A DNA stretch of 64,000 bases, taken from the NCBI GenBank assembly GCA_903824665.1, contig CAIJXT010000033.1, positions 110,061 to 174,060 of the forward strand, in the 5' to 3' direction. Of this stretch, positions 25,051 to 34,392 are shown in pieces. The translations under genes were made by a program, and so were the position numbers. How positions within the stretch are numbered: the stretch's first letter is position 1; each line of letters begins with the position of its first letter. Under the pieces are notes generated by a model. That model had not been told where the DNA came from and did not search any database. It was given only the letters and a program-made list of their open reading frames with translations. This stretch comes from an uncultured Bacteroidota bacterium. Lineage in GTDB: Bacteria; Bacteroidota; Bacteroidia; Chitinophagales; Chitinophagaceae.

Positions 25051-25776
25051 TCAATGCGCAGCCAGCGCTCTTTTATACATTTGTATTGTATTCTCGAGGC
25101 CATAGTACAGTGCATCGGCTATCAGTGCATGCCCTATGGATACCTCCAGCAAGCCGGGCACCTGCTGACTGAAGTAGCCCAGATTGTCACGGTCCAGATC
25201 ATGGCCGGCGTTTATGCCCAGACCATTGGCCTGTGCAGCCTTAGCGGCAGCTACATAGTCTGCCACAGCCTCCTGCCTGTTGCGGGTATAGTTGCGGGCA
25301 TAGTTTTCGGTGTATAGTTCTACCCGGTCGGTACCGGTTTCGGCCGCCGCGCTTACTATTTCGGGTACAGGGTCGGTAAAGATCGACACCCTGATACCGG
25401 CATTTTTAAATACAGATATGATCTGCCGCAGGTACTGCTTTTCGCTGATGGTATCCCAGCCGTGGTTGGACGTCAGCTGCCCCGGGCTATCAGGTACCAG
25501 TGTCACCTGGGCGGGTTTTACTTCCAGCACCAATGCTACAAATTTATCCTCTAGTGGGTTGCCCTCTATATTGAATTCGGTAGTTATTATTTTAGAAATT
25601 TCCCTGACATCACTGTAGCGTATATGCCGCTCGTCCGGGCGGGGATGCACGGTGATGCCATCGGCACCAAACAACTGGCAGTCTATTGCTACCTGCAGCA
25701 CATTGGGATTGTTGCAGCCCCGGCTGTTGCGCAGGGTAGCTATTTTATTAATATTTACGGAGAGCTTCGTTTGCAT
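25051..25776 (-). CDS. pdxJ: Pyridoxine 5'-phosphate synthase
   Basis: 241 residues from the ATG at 25776 ([20 protein letters not shown]), the usual PdxJ length. It condenses 1-deoxyxylulose 5-phosphate with 3-amino-2-oxopropyl phosphate to pyridoxine 5'-phosphate in de novo vitamin B6 synthesis. Family motifs seen are [25 protein letters not shown] and LGINAGHDL. The in-frame start at 25845 was rejected because a TACCTTTG promoter box lies between the two. Confidence 0.96.
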   Translation of the reverse strand: MQTKLSVNINKIATLRNSRGCNNPNVLQVAIDCQLFGADGITVHPRPDERHIRYSDVREISKIITTEFNIEGNPLEDKFVALVLEVKPAQVTLVPDSPGQLTSNHGWDTISEKQYLRQIISVFKNAGIRVSIFTDPVPEIVSAAAETGTDRVELYTENYARNYTRNRQEAVADYVAAAKAAQANGLGINAGHDLDRDNLGYFSQQVPGLLEVSIGHALIADALYYGLENTIQMYKRALAAH

Positions 25777-25790
25777 ATCAGAAAGTGCAG

Positions 25791-25798
25791 CAAAGGTA
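25791..25798 (-). promoter_or_regulatory. -7 box of pdxJ
   Basis: TACCTTTG on the minus strand, 15 bases before the ATG at 25776; it decides the start. Confidence 0.55.
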
Positions 25799-25958
25799 GG
25801 CGCCAATTCATTACTAATAACTACCCGCCACCGGCAGCACACCACAATTTAGCGTTCTAATGCTTTCCCTTCCAATCTGGTTTGCCAGCCTACAATGGTC
25901 GAAAATTGAGGGAAAAAGTCGCTGGCGGCGACTATTTTTGCATCCTCATCGCAACATT

Positions 25959-26291
25959 ATGCTCACAGTTTCCCTTCATGGCATCAAGATTCATGCACCC
26001 ATCGGGCTATATGCCGGGGAGAAAATTACAGGCAATGATTTTGAGATAGACGTTGATTTGTTTCTTGCAGATACATTCCCCTGGCCATTTGCCGATTATT
26101 CTATTGTCTTCGATACGGTGGTGGAAGAATTTGCCCGGCCCGGAGAGTTGATTGAACAATTTGTGCTCAGCATTCACACCGCACTAAAAATGAAAATGCC
26201 CTGCGCCGACCGCATACGCGTAGTAATACGCAAAATGACGCCACCCCTCAGCGGACCAGTAGCCTATTCGCAGGTTTGTTATGAGCAGTAG
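25959..26291 (+). CDS. folB: Dihydroneopterin aldolase
   Basis: 110 residues from the ATG at 25959 (LTVSLHGIKIHAPIGLYAGEK). It converts dihydroneopterin to 6-hydroxymethyl-dihydropterin in folate synthesis. Seen: the N-terminal HGI..PIGLYxxEK motif, DYSIVFDTVVEEF, and the conserved lysine in VVIRKMTPPL near the C-terminus. The open frame begins at 25860, but the upstream part is not homologous. Single gene, divergent from pdxJ. Confidence 0.9.
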   Translation: MLTVSLHGIKIHAPIGLYAGEKITGNDFEIDVDLFLADTFPWPFADYSIVFDTVVEEFARPGELIEQFVLSIHTALKMKMPCADRIRVVIRKMTPPLSGPVAYSQVCYEQ

Positions 26292-26398
26292 TGCATATTA
26301 TTACAGCAGATTTTAATTAAATATTTGAATGCCGGGCAGGGGTGTCCGGTGCATGTACTACAACCTTTTGATAGCCCGCTGGTCTCCTCTGTTTTGAC

Positions 26399-26406
26399 TA
26401 TATTTG
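26399..26406 (+). promoter_or_regulatory. -7 box of the BatA-dihydroorotase-purN operon
   Basis: TATATTTG ends 4 bases before the GTG start at 26411, implying a nearly leaderless message. Confidence 0.45.
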
Positions 26407-26410
26407 CCCG

Positions 26411-28441
26411 GTGAGTTTTCTATATCCGCTTTTCCTGGTTGCAGGGGTTTCCCTGGCTATACCGGTTCTGATACACCTGTTCAACCTCCGTAAATACAAG
26501 ACGGTGTTGTTTCCTCACACCCGTTTTCTGAAAAACATACAGCTCAACAGCCAGAAACAATCGCAAGTACGGTATAAGTGGCTGCTGGCTGCCCGCCTGC
26601 TCTTTTTGTCCTGTCTTATTCTTGCATTTGCACAGCCATTCTTCAACAATAAGGATGGGGTTACTACCGGCAAAAAGCTACAGATCATTTATCTGGACAA
26701 TTCTTATAGTATGTCGGCGCGCAAAGGGGCACGTACCATGCTGGAGATAGCACGGGATGCTGCTGCACGGCAGGTGCGCAAAGCGCCCCCGGGCACCCGT
26801 TTTGTGCTGCTCACCAACGACAAACCCGCCAGCTACCGCGCAGAACAGGCAGACAAAATATACAACGAGATACAAGAGGTAGAACTCTCTGCGGTTTCGG
26901 GATCCGTAAACCGTACTCTGGCCGCAGCCCAGAGCATACTGCGCAACGAGGCTGCAAAGGCTGCAGATATGTACTATTATTCCGATTTTCAGCAGGGGGC
27001 ATTTCCAGCCAACCCACCCCGCGAGCTGATGGAAAATATCACATTCTATGGCTTACCCGTGCAGCCGGCAGAGGTCGAGAACGTATATATAGATACCGCC
27101 TACCTTACATCGCCTGTGCTGCAGGCCGACAAGAGCAACTACCTTGTAGTGCGCACCCTGTCTGCAGGCAAAGCCCCGAAGGAGTCTCCGGTACTGAGTC
27201 TATCGGTGAATGGCCAGGTAAAAAGTGCAGCCTCTCTCAACTTTGACGGCCGCAATGAAAGTATCGACACACTTGGTTTTCAGGTTAGCGGCAATGGCTG
27301 GCAGCAGATATCGTTGACGGTCAATGATGCCAGTATGCGGTTTGATGACACCTTCCGGATTGCAGCCCGCTGCGCCCCTAACCTATCTGTACTGGTGCTC
27401 AATGAGGGTCAGCTCAATCCGTATATCCAGGCAGCATTCAGAGCATACAATGGGTTCAGGCTCAATCAGGCAGACATTGGTGCCATACCTGCCGACCGCA
27501 GGCAGTACAACCTTGTGATCCTCAACGGCATCACCCGTATTGATGAGGCATTGGGCAAAACGATCAGCGAGGCATTGCAGGAAGGGCAGAGCATTTGCAT
27601 CTTCCCCGGACGGACTAATAACCTGCAATTGCTGAATGATGGCCTGAAACAGATAGGTGATATTCAGATAACAGGTATAGACACAACCGCACAGACAGCC
27701 AGTATGCTGCAACAGGGCAGCGCTCTTGTCAGGGATCTTTTTGAGAAGCTACCGGACAATGTGCAGCTTCCGGTGGCCAACTGGCACTACATCATCAATG
27801 CAGGGCTCAGTGCCAATCAGCAATCGGTCCTCGGTTTTCGCAATGGCGACCCCATGCTGGCACGGTATACCCCTTCCAGAGGGCAATTGTACCTATGCGC
27901 TACCGCAGCAGACCTGCAATCCGGCAATTTTCCCGGCAGTTACTTTTTTACACCTTTCCTGTATCTGATGGCGATGCAGAGCGGAAACGGGAGTGTTTTT
28001 GCGCTTACTGCCGGTGCCCGGGAGCCACTATATGTGGCGCTGGCCAATGTGTCTGAGCGCAATACCATTCATGCGTACGGCCCTGGTACTGATATTATCC
28101 CTGCACAACGTTCTAATGGTGCAGGTATAGACATATATGTGGGTCAGGCGCTCAATCAGCCCGGTTTTTATGCGCTGGCGGCAACCGGCAGCGACACTAC
28201 GGCGGTGGCGCTCAATCAGGCCCGTACAGAGTCACTACCGGTATTCCGGGATATCGCTGCTTTGCAGAAAGAATGGACCGGTGACAACGTAAAATGGATG
28301 AGCATCACCGAAAGTGGCGGTATTGCCGGTGCAGGTCCCCAGGCAAACTTCCCGCTTTGGAAAGTTTGTGTAATTTTAGCACTTGTAATGCTCGCCATAG
28401 AAACGTTTCTGCTAGCAAGGAAGCAGACTGTGGCAGCCTAA
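26411..28441 (+). CDS. BatA/aerotolerance-type membrane protein
   Basis: 676 residues from a GTG. The N-terminus is the BatA domain (FLYPLFLVAGVSLAIPVLIHL, FNLRKYKTVLFPHTRFL) with two membrane helices to about residue 75. A VWA-like domain follows (IIYLDNSYSMSARKG, the MIDAS-like DxSxS), then beta-rich periplasmic domains and a last membrane helix (KVCVILALVMLAIETFLLA). The role of such proteins is unclear; they resemble stress-related BatA/BatB, but no other bat genes or MoxR ATPase are adjacent. It starts an operon with a dihydroorotase-like gene. Confidence 0.85.
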   Translation: MSFLYPLFLVAGVSLAIPVLIHLFNLRKYKTVLFPHTRFLKNIQLNSQKQSQVRYKWLLAARLLFLSCLILAFAQPFFNNKDGVTTGKKLQIIYLDNSYSMSARKGARTMLEIARDAAARQVRKAPPGTRFVLLTNDKPASYRAEQADKIYNEIQEVELSAVSGSVNRTLAAAQSILRNEAAKAADMYYYSDFQQGAFPANPPRELMENITFYGLPVQPAEVENVYIDTAYLTSPVLQADKSNYLVVRTLSAGKAPKESPVLSLSVNGQVKSAASLNFDGRNESIDTLGFQVSGNGWQQISLTVNDASMRFDDTFRIAARCAPNLSVLVLNEGQLNPYIQAAFRAYNGFRLNQADIGAIPADRRQYNLVILNGITRIDEALGKTISEALQEGQSICIFPGRTNNLQLLNDGLKQIGDIQITGIDTTAQTASMLQQGSALVRDLFEKLPDNVQLPVANWHYIINAGLSANQQSVLGFRNGDPMLARYTPSRGQLYLCATAADLQSGNFPGSYFFTPFLYLMAMQSGNGSVFALTAGAREPLYVALANVSERNTIHAYGPGTDIIPAQRSNGAGIDIYVGQALNQPGFYALAATGSDTTAVALNQARTESLPVFRDIAALQKEWTGDNVKWMSITESGGIAGAGPQANFPLWKVCVILALVMLAIETFLLARKQTVAA

Positions 28442-28466
28442 AGTCGGCAATATTCAATTGAGTGTC

Positions 28467-29729
28467 ATGCAGGTACATATTCGCAAAGCCAGGGTTATCG
28501 ATCCGCAATCGGAATATCATGAGAAGGTCGTTGATCTGTTGATAGAAGATGGCATCGTTACCCGTATAGCGGCCAACATTAAATCCGCATCGGCTACGAT
28601 GGTTGAGGGCAAAGATCTGTGTGTAAGCCCGGGCTGGGTAGATGTGTTTGCAGACTATCGTGAGCCGGGTTACGAGCACAAAGAGACCATTGCCACCGGG
28701 CTGGCAACTGCGGCAGCCGGCGGATTCACAGACGTACTTATTGCACCCAATACCAACCCCACGCTCAGCACCAAGTCTGCTGTGCAGTATGTGCTGCACA
28801 AAGCTGCGGGCAATATCGTAAACCTGCATCCTGTTGGCGCAGCTACCCGCAATACAGAGGGCAAAGAACTGGCCGAAATGCTGGATATGCGCGCAAATGG
28901 CGCTATTGCATTCAGCGATGGCTGGAAACCTGTACAGAATCCCGGGCTTATGATGAAAGCGCTGGAGTACATTACAGCTTTCAACGGCGTACTGATACAG
29001 ATTCCAAATGACACTGCGCTGTCGGCAGGTGGCCTGATGAATGAGGGGCCGGTATCTACTGGTCTTGGGATGTCCGGCATTCCGGATCTGGCAGAAACAC
29101 TGATGGTATACCGCGATATAGAACTGGTCAGGTATACAGGCTCACGTCTTCATATTTCAGGTATATCCACCGCCACCTCGGTAGAAATGGTACGCAAGGC
29201 AAAAGCAGATGGTCTTCCCGTCACCTGCTCGGTTACACCCTACCATCTGGCACTTACCGACGAAGCCCTCATGGGGTATGACAGTGTATACAAAGTGGTG
29301 CCGCCTCTGCGCACCGAAACAGACAGGCAGGCACTGATAAACGGACTGAATGACGGCACGATAGACTGTATTGCAACACAGCATCATCCGCACGAGTGGG
29401 ACGCCAAAACAAAAGAATTCGAATACGCAGCCGATGGTATGGCTATCCAGGAATCGGCATGGAATATACTGTGGAATACACTGCAGCAGGAATGTACTGT
29501 TGACCGGCTTATTGCAGCAATGACCATCATTCCCCGCGACATCTTCGGATTACCGGTACGTAGTATCACCAAAGGCTCAGCGGCATCGCTTACTCTTTTT
29601 ACAACCAGTGGCAGCACTACGCTTCAACGGCCCCATTCGCTGGGCATCAACAACCCTTACAAAGGAATGCCGCTTGCGGGCAGCGTTGTAGGCATCATCA
29701 ACAACAGTCAACTTCATCTAAAAAAATAG
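28467..29729 (+). CDS. Dihydroorotase-like amidohydrolase with altered active site
   Basis: 420 residues from the ATG at 28467; a TTG at 28458 is possible. It has overall dihydroorotase layout: N-terminal beta part, SPGWVDVFADYREPGYEHKETI, APNTNPTLST, LHISGISTATSVEMV, SVTPYHL and IATQHHPHEWDAKTKEFEYA. In active enzymes the first box reads PGxxDxHVHxREPG and the late box ATDHAPH. Here the metal-binding HxH is FAD and the catalytic Asp is Gln. It may be a non-catalytic PyrC-like partner of aspartate transcarbamoylase, as in other bacteria, or act on another substrate. It lies 25 bp after the BatA gene. Confidence 0.82.
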   Translation: MQVHIRKARVIDPQSEYHEKVVDLLIEDGIVTRIAANIKSASATMVEGKDLCVSPGWVDVFADYREPGYEHKETIATGLATAAAGGFTDVLIAPNTNPTLSTKSAVQYVLHKAAGNIVNLHPVGAATRNTEGKELAEMLDMRANGAIAFSDGWKPVQNPGLMMKALEYITAFNGVLIQIPNDTALSAGGLMNEGPVSTGLGMSGIPDLAETLMVYRDIELVRYTGSRLHISGISTATSVEMVRKAKADGLPVTCSVTPYHLALTDEALMGYDSVYKVVPPLRTETDRQALINGLNDGTIDCIATQHHPHEWDAKTKEFEYAADGMAIQESAWNILWNTLQQECTVDRLIAAMTIIPRDIFGLPVRSITKGSAASLTLFTTSGSTTLQRPHSLGINNPYKGMPLAGSVVGIINNSQLHLKK

Positions 29730-29732
29730 TTT

Positions 29733-30284
29733 ATGGAAAACACAGCCACACTTTCTACCGGGGCCCGCAACAAGATGGCCGTCACCTATGGCGCTATACT
29801 GGGGCTCATTTATATAGTGCTCACTACGGTCAACTATCTGACGGTGGCCAATTTCATTCTGTTCTATGTAATGAAGCTGCTTTCCTATGTGTTGTTCATT
29901 GTAATTGTTGGCATTTTTGCGCGGATGATCCGCAATGCAAACGGTGGTTTTATAGAGTTTAAAGAGGTCTTCGGCTCCATATTTCTCATGGTGCTGGTAG
30001 CTGGCTTCATGACCTATTTGTACAACTACATCTACATGTATGTGATCGACCCTGATCTGATGGTAAAGATGAAAGACGCCTCGCTGCAGTTTATGGAAAA
30101 GTCAAAGGCAACTGATGAACAACTGGACAAAACAGCCAGTGACTTTGATAAACAAATCGCAGACGCCAAGAAATTGAATATCGGCAAAAGCCTGCTGTAC
30201 TTTCTGGGCAGTGTGGTGCTCGATTGCCTTTTTGGTCTTATACCAGCAGCAATTGTCAAGAAGCAAAGACCGATGTTTGAATAA
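29733..30284 (+). CDS. DUF4199 membrane protein
   Basis: 183 residues with four predicted membrane helices (about 17-37, 40-63, 80-102 and 152-172). A soluble helical stretch rich in Lys and Asp lies before the last helix (KDASLQFMEKSKATDEQLDKT). This is the pattern of DUF4199, a Bacteroidota family of unknown function. It starts 3 bp after the dihydroorotase-like gene. Confidence 0.8.
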   Translation: MENTATLSTGARNKMAVTYGAILGLIYIVLTTVNYLTVANFILFYVMKLLSYVLFIVIVGIFARMIRNANGGFIEFKEVFGSIFLMVLVAGFMTYLYNYIYMYVIDPDLMVKMKDASLQFMEKSKATDEQLDKTASDFDKQIADAKKLNIGKSLLYFLGSVVLDCLFGLIPAAIVKKQRPMFE

Positions 30285-30329
30285 CACCCGGTACAATAAC
30301 TTTTCACTGCTTTAATTTATTGCAATACA

Positions 30330-30917
30330 ATGGACTCGCTCGTCATATTCGCATCAGGAACCGGTACAAATGCAGCCGCAATCATAGCATGGACCAAGGA
30401 ACAAAACAGAGTGTTGCCGGCCGGGCGTCAGGTGCATGTATCACTTATTGTAAGTAATAATCCGCAGGCTGGCGTACTGGAGATTGCCAAACGTGAGCAT
30501 ATCCCTTTCCTGATCATAGACAAGCACACAATACATGAGGCGCTGCTCATAGAGCAGCTACAGTCGTACAACCCGGCCCTGATAGTACTTGCCGGTTTTA
30601 TGTGGAAGATACCACCGGGTATTGTACACGCTTTCACCAACCGCATTATCAATATCCATCCGTCTTTGCTGCCGGCCTATGGCGGCAAAGGCATGTATGG
30701 CCATCATGTGCACACCGCTGTTCTGGCTGCAGGTGATCAGGAGTCGGGTATTACTATTCACTACGTCAATGAAGCATATGACGAAGGCAATGTGATACTA
30801 CAGGCACACTGTCCGGTACACACTACTGATAGTGCCGACACCCTCGCTCAGCGCATTCATCAACTCGAACACTTTTATTATCCCCGCACCATTGAATACT
30901 TGCTGGGCAGGAAGTAG
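30330..30917 (+). CDS. purN: Phosphoribosylglycinamide formyltransferase
   Basis: 195 residues. It transfers formyl from 10-formyl-THF to GAR in purine synthesis. Seen: phosphate loop ASGTGTNAAAI near residue 8, IINIHPSLLPAYGGKGMYG with the catalytic Asn-His, and ITIHYVNEAYDEGNVI with the catalytic Asp. An extra LPAGRQ sits before the second strand (around residues 29-34), where homologues are shorter. It is probably the last gene of the BatA operon, 45 bp after DUF4199. Confidence 0.93.
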   Translation: MDSLVIFASGTGTNAAAIIAWTKEQNRVLPAGRQVHVSLIVSNNPQAGVLEIAKREHIPFLIIDKHTIHEALLIEQLQSYNPALIVLAGFMWKIPPGIVHAFTNRIINIHPSLLPAYGGKGMYGHHVHTAVLAAGDQESGITIHYVNEAYDEGNVILQAHCPVHTTDSADTLAQRIHQLEHFYYPRTIEYLLGRK

Positions 30918-30942
30918 TGCATCATCTGCCCATCAGTAACAG

Positions 30943-32223
30943 CTATGCTGCAGACTTCCATTGCAGGTAGCTGCGTATGGCATCGTATACAAGGTCCAGT
31001 TCCTGATCCGTGATGCAATAGGGTGGCAGTATATAAATGATATTACCCAGCGGCCGCAGCAGTATTTGCCTGCTGATAAAATATTGGTACAGTTCATCGC
31101 GTAGGTTGCTGTGGTAGCTGCTTATGCCTGCGCGCAGCGTTATGGCCAATATGGTTCCTGTCTGCCGTATATCTTCTACCATTTCGTGACCCGTGATGGT
31201 GGCAGCAAACTGTTTATGGGCATCAGCTATACGCAACCGGCTGGCGCTACAATCGGCATGCAGCAGCAAATCGAGGCTGGCAAGTGCTGCTGCGCATATA
31301 GTGGCATTGGCTGTATACGAGTGGCCGTGATACAGCATTCTGGTACGGTCATCGTCGTAAAAGGCATCGTAAATTTCTTGTGTTGTAGCTGTAATGCCCA
31401 TAGGCATGGCACCACCTGTCAGTCCCTTCGAAAGGCATATGATATCGGGTGCATGAGCTACCTGGCTGCATGCAAATAGCGGCCCGGTGCGGCCGAAACC
31501 AGTCATTACTTCATCAGCTATGATCAGGGTGTCCGTTGCTCTGCACGCGGCAAAGTACGCATCCAGAGTCCGGGCATCATACATCTGCATTCCCGCAGAG
31601 CCCTGTATCAGTGGCTCGGCAATAAAGGCAGCCACATCGCCTGCAGCAACCAATTGCTGAAGTACAGCAATACTCTCTGCCTCACGACCCTTTTCGGGAA
31701 AAGGGATAAAGCTGACATCAAAAAGCAGATCGCTGAACGCTGCTGTAAATATGCTGCGGGCACTCACAGACATGGCCCCAAAAGTATCGCCATGGTATGC
31801 GCCATCTATCGCTATGATTTTCTTCCGGCTGATCCCTTTATTTTGCCAGTATTGCAGCGCCATCTTGAGTGCCACCTCTACCGCCGTCGACCCATTGTCC
31901 GAGTAGAAAATCTTTGCCATACTTCCCGGCAATATGGCGAGCAGGCGTTCTGCCAGCGTTACGGCAGGGCCGTGTGTGAAGCCTGCAAAAATGCAATGCT
32001 CCATGGTCAGCATTTGTTCATGCACCTTCTGGGCAATGTATGGGTGGCTGTGCCCGTGCAGGTTTACCCACCACGACGAGATTGCGTCTATGTATTGGTT
32101 ACCGTTTTCGTCGGTAAGGTATACGCCTTTGCCGCTGGTAATGGCTATTGCTTCCGGCCATATTTTCATCGGGGTATAGGGATGCCAAACCGTTTGTGTA
32201 TCGCGTTGGGAGATCGTTGCCAT
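30943..32223 (-). CDS. bioA: Adenosylmethionine-8-amino-7-oxononanoate aminotransferase
   Basis: 426 residues, class-III PLP aminotransferase. The N-terminal VWHPYTPMKIWPEAIAI and SSWWVNLHGHSHP motifs are specific for BioA. IADEVMTGFGRTG carries the pyridine-binding Asp and ICLSKGLTGGAMP the PLP lysine. It makes 7,8-diaminopelargonate for biotin using SAM as amino donor. No other bio genes are in the window. It is convergent with purN, with 25 bp between them. Confidence 0.96.
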   Translation of the reverse strand: MATISQRDTQTVWHPYTPMKIWPEAIAITSGKGVYLTDENGNQYIDAISSWWVNLHGHSHPYIAQKVHEQMLTMEHCIFAGFTHGPAVTLAERLLAILPGSMAKIFYSDNGSTAVEVALKMALQYWQNKGISRKKIIAIDGAYHGDTFGAMSVSARSIFTAAFSDLLFDVSFIPFPEKGREAESIAVLQQLVAAGDVAAFIAEPLIQGSAGMQMYDARTLDAYFAACRATDTLIIADEVMTGFGRTGPLFACSQVAHAPDIICLSKGLTGGAMPMGITATTQEIYDAFYDDDRTRMLYHGHSYTANATICAAALASLDLLLHADCSASRLRIADAHKQFAATITGHEMVEDIRQTGTILAITLRAGISSYHSNLRDELYQYFISRQILLRPLGNIIYILPPYCITDQELDLVYDAIRSYLQWKSAA

Positions 32224-32269
32224 ATAATCTTTCTAATGGTACAAGTACAGCGCCCGGGCGTTGTCTGCG

Positions 32270-33400
32270 CTAACCTTTCAGCGCCTGCATCATTACTTCC
32301 GTAAAAGTTTCCCAAGTGTACTTTTGTTTTTCTTTGAGGATGTTTTCCTTCAGGCCTGGTATTGAGCCCGGTTCAAAAAATTTCAATATCGCGTCAGCTA
32401 TTGCCTTGGGGTTAGGTTCTGCTACAAAGCCTACTTTGCCGTCCGGTACTACCTCTGCCAGTCCACCTACATTGGTTACCACCATTGGCTTTTCAAAATG
32501 AAAAGCAATCTGTGTAATACCGCTCTGTGTAGCATGTTTGTAAGGCTGCACCACCAGCTCTGCAGCGCTGAAGTAGTACCGCACCTGACTGTTGGGGATA
32601 AACTCTGTGAACAGGTGCACACGCCCGTGCAGGTTGCGCTGAGCCATCAAACGGTTGTTGGCCGCTGCCACATCCTGGCTGTAATATTCACCGGCTACTA
32701 TCAGTTCTATTCCAGCTTTGGCTATACGAGGGTCTGCCATGGCTTCCAGCAGCCAGTCGAGGCCTTTGTATTCGCGTATGAATCCGAAAAACAGAATGTA
32801 CTTCCGCGCAGCATCGAGCTGCAACTGAAAGCAGGCCTCGGCCTTGGTAACCGGCTCCAGATAGCTGTCGTATATAGGGTGTGGCGAAAACAGTGCCGGC
32901 TTGTTGGTGAATGTTGCTATGTCATTCAGCACCTCTTTGCTCATGGCTACAAACGCGTCTACCGGCTTGATAAAGTATTTGGTAAATTGCTTGTCGCCCG
33001 CCCGCTTTTCATGCGGTATCATGTTATCTACAATACACAACACTTTTGTCTTTCCGTTGCGTTTGGCCCTGCGCAATATGGTGCCAAAAGCCGGACCCAT
33101 AAAGGGTAGCCAGAATTTTACAATGATCAGGTCATACTGCTCCTTATTCATCATGCCACCCACACTCATCCAGTTCAGCGGATTCACAGAGTTTACTACC
33201 GTGCGTATGTTCAGACCCGCAGGCTTTGGCTCTCCGGTGTATTGTGTTTTGCCGGGGAAAAGAAAATTGGGGTATTGCAATGAGAAGGACCATATGGTCA
33301 CATCATGTCCCTGCTGCTGCAACTGGTATGCAAGCCGCTCGTTGAAGGCCGCGAGCCCTCCCCGCAATGGATGCGCTGTTCCCAAAATGGCAATTCTCAT
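32270..33400 (-). CDS. Glycosyltransferase (GT-B, GT4-like)
   Basis: 376 residues in two Rossmann halves. The N-terminal acceptor half has GLAAFNERLAYQLQQQGHDVTIW. The C-terminal donor half has KYILFFGFIREYKGLDWLLEA, VVQPYKHATQSGITQIAF with the E/Q-x7-type binding region, and PMVVTNVGGLAEVV. It overlaps the nucleotidyltransferase gene by 4 bp, so the pair probably serves one surface-glycan pathway. Donor and acceptor are unknown. Confidence 0.88.
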   Translation of the reverse strand: MRIAILGTAHPLRGGLAAFNERLAYQLQQQGHDVTIWSFSLQYPNFLFPGKTQYTGEPKPAGLNIRTVVNSVNPLNWMSVGGMMNKEQYDLIIVKFWLPFMGPAFGTILRRAKRNGKTKVLCIVDNMIPHEKRAGDKQFTKYFIKPVDAFVAMSKEVLNDIATFTNKPALFSPHPIYDSYLEPVTKAEACFQLQLDAARKYILFFGFIREYKGLDWLLEAMADPRIAKAGIELIVAGEYYSQDVAAANNRLMAQRNLHGRVHLFTEFIPNSQVRYYFSAAELVVQPYKHATQSGITQIAFHFEKPMVVTNVGGLAEVVPDGKVGFVAEPNPKAIADAILKFFEPGSIPGLKENILKEKQKYTWETFTEVMMQALKG

Positions 33401-34095
33401 GAAAATATTTTTTTAAAGTCTTCCTGGGCACGCTGATAATCTTCAGGTATCCCAATGTCTATAAAGTACCCCTCGTTTGCGTAGCCGTAAAAATGGTTGT
33501 CGCGTGTGTACCGCTCCAGATAATCTTTTTCAAAAGAACATCTGGCTGGCAGGTGTTTGGAAAGGAATGCTTTTGTGTTGATGATATACACGCCACCATT
33601 GATCATGCCCTCTTCTCTGAATTTCTTTTCGTCGAACGAGGTTATTATTCCCGCTGAATTTGTATTCACTACCCCATAACGGTCGAAGGAATACATCTTT
33701 TTGAGCGCGAGTGTGAGACAGGAGTGTTGTGCCAGATGAAAGTCCATCTGTGCTTTCAGATCGGTCATGAACATGGTATCACCGTTCAGCGCCACCACAT
33801 TGTCGGCCACAGACTGCCGCACTGCCAGCAGCAGGCCGCCGCCGGTACCCAATGGCTCTGGCTCGGTCACACAATCTACTACAAATGGCAGATCCTGCGT
33901 TGCCAGCCATTCTTTTACTACCTCAGCCTTGTATCCCAGCGACAATATCACACGCCGGCATTGCTGCTGACCCAGATAGTCAAACAGATACGCGAGAAAA
34001 GGCCTCCCATTTACCGGAGCCATGCACTTTGGAAAATCGCCTATTACACCTTTTAGTCTGGTGCCGAGTCCGCCTGCGAGTATGATTACTTCCAT
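33397..34095 (-). CDS. Sugar-1-phosphate nucleotidyltransferase (HddC-like)
   Basis: 232 residues. The nucleotidyltransferase signature LAGGLGTRLKGVIGDFPKCMAPVNGRPF at the start, LNGDTMF near residue 105 and the C-terminal GYFIDIGIPEDYQRA are those of HddC (D-glycero-D-manno-heptose 1-phosphate guanylyltransferase) and close relatives. It supplies an NDP-sugar for the adjacent glycosyltransferase. The exact sugar is not certain from sequence. Confidence 0.87.
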   Translation of the reverse strand: MEVIILAGGLGTRLKGVIGDFPKCMAPVNGRPFLAYLFDYLGQQQCRRVILSLGYKAEVVKEWLATQDLPFVVDCVTEPEPLGTGGGLLLAVRQSVADNVVALNGDTMFMTDLKAQMDFHLAQHSCLTLALKKMYSFDRYGVVNTNSAGIITSFDEKKFREEGMINGGVYIINTKAFLSKHLPARCSFEKDYLERYTRDNHFYGYANEGYFIDIGIPEDYQRAQEDFKKIFS

Positions 34096-34130
34096 TAGAC
34101 TATATATCGGATGATTACTGTAACAACTTG

Positions 34131-34138
34131 CAAATGTA
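34131..34138 (-). promoter_or_regulatory. -7 box of the glycan gene pair
   Basis: TACATTTG on the minus strand (TAnnTTTG), about 35 bases before the ATG at 34095. Confidence 0.4.
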
Positions 34139-34252
34139 GAAAGTAGTTAGCGGATACATCACTATACCTTTTGATTGTGCCGACAAATTATTTGGTACTT
34201 CGCTTTAAAAACATCACACAAATCACACATGTGTAGATAGACCACCCCTTGC

Positions 34253-34342
34253 TTGTCAGAAAAATGAATGTGGCTACCTTGTTGCATAACAAAAAGTTAT
34301 CTGACAAAGTGGGTGGCAGGCTGTAAAACTTCTTTTACAGCC
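34253..34342 (+). other. Structured leader upstream of asnB
   Basis: Within the 297 bp before asnB, arms TTGTCAGA (34253-34260) and TCTGACAA (34300-34307) can pair and enclose TTGTT-GCAT-AACAA (34279-34292). Downstream, GGCTGTAAAA (34319-34328) and TTTTACAGCC (34333-34342) form a perfect 10-bp hairpin with a CTTC loop, about 50 bases before the ATG. There is no T-run, so it is not a normal terminator. It may be an RNA regulatory leader. Confidence 0.4.
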
Positions 34343-34392
34343 TAGTTGAAAAAAATAGCAGTAAATTCAACCGCCGAAAACAGACTGATAAA

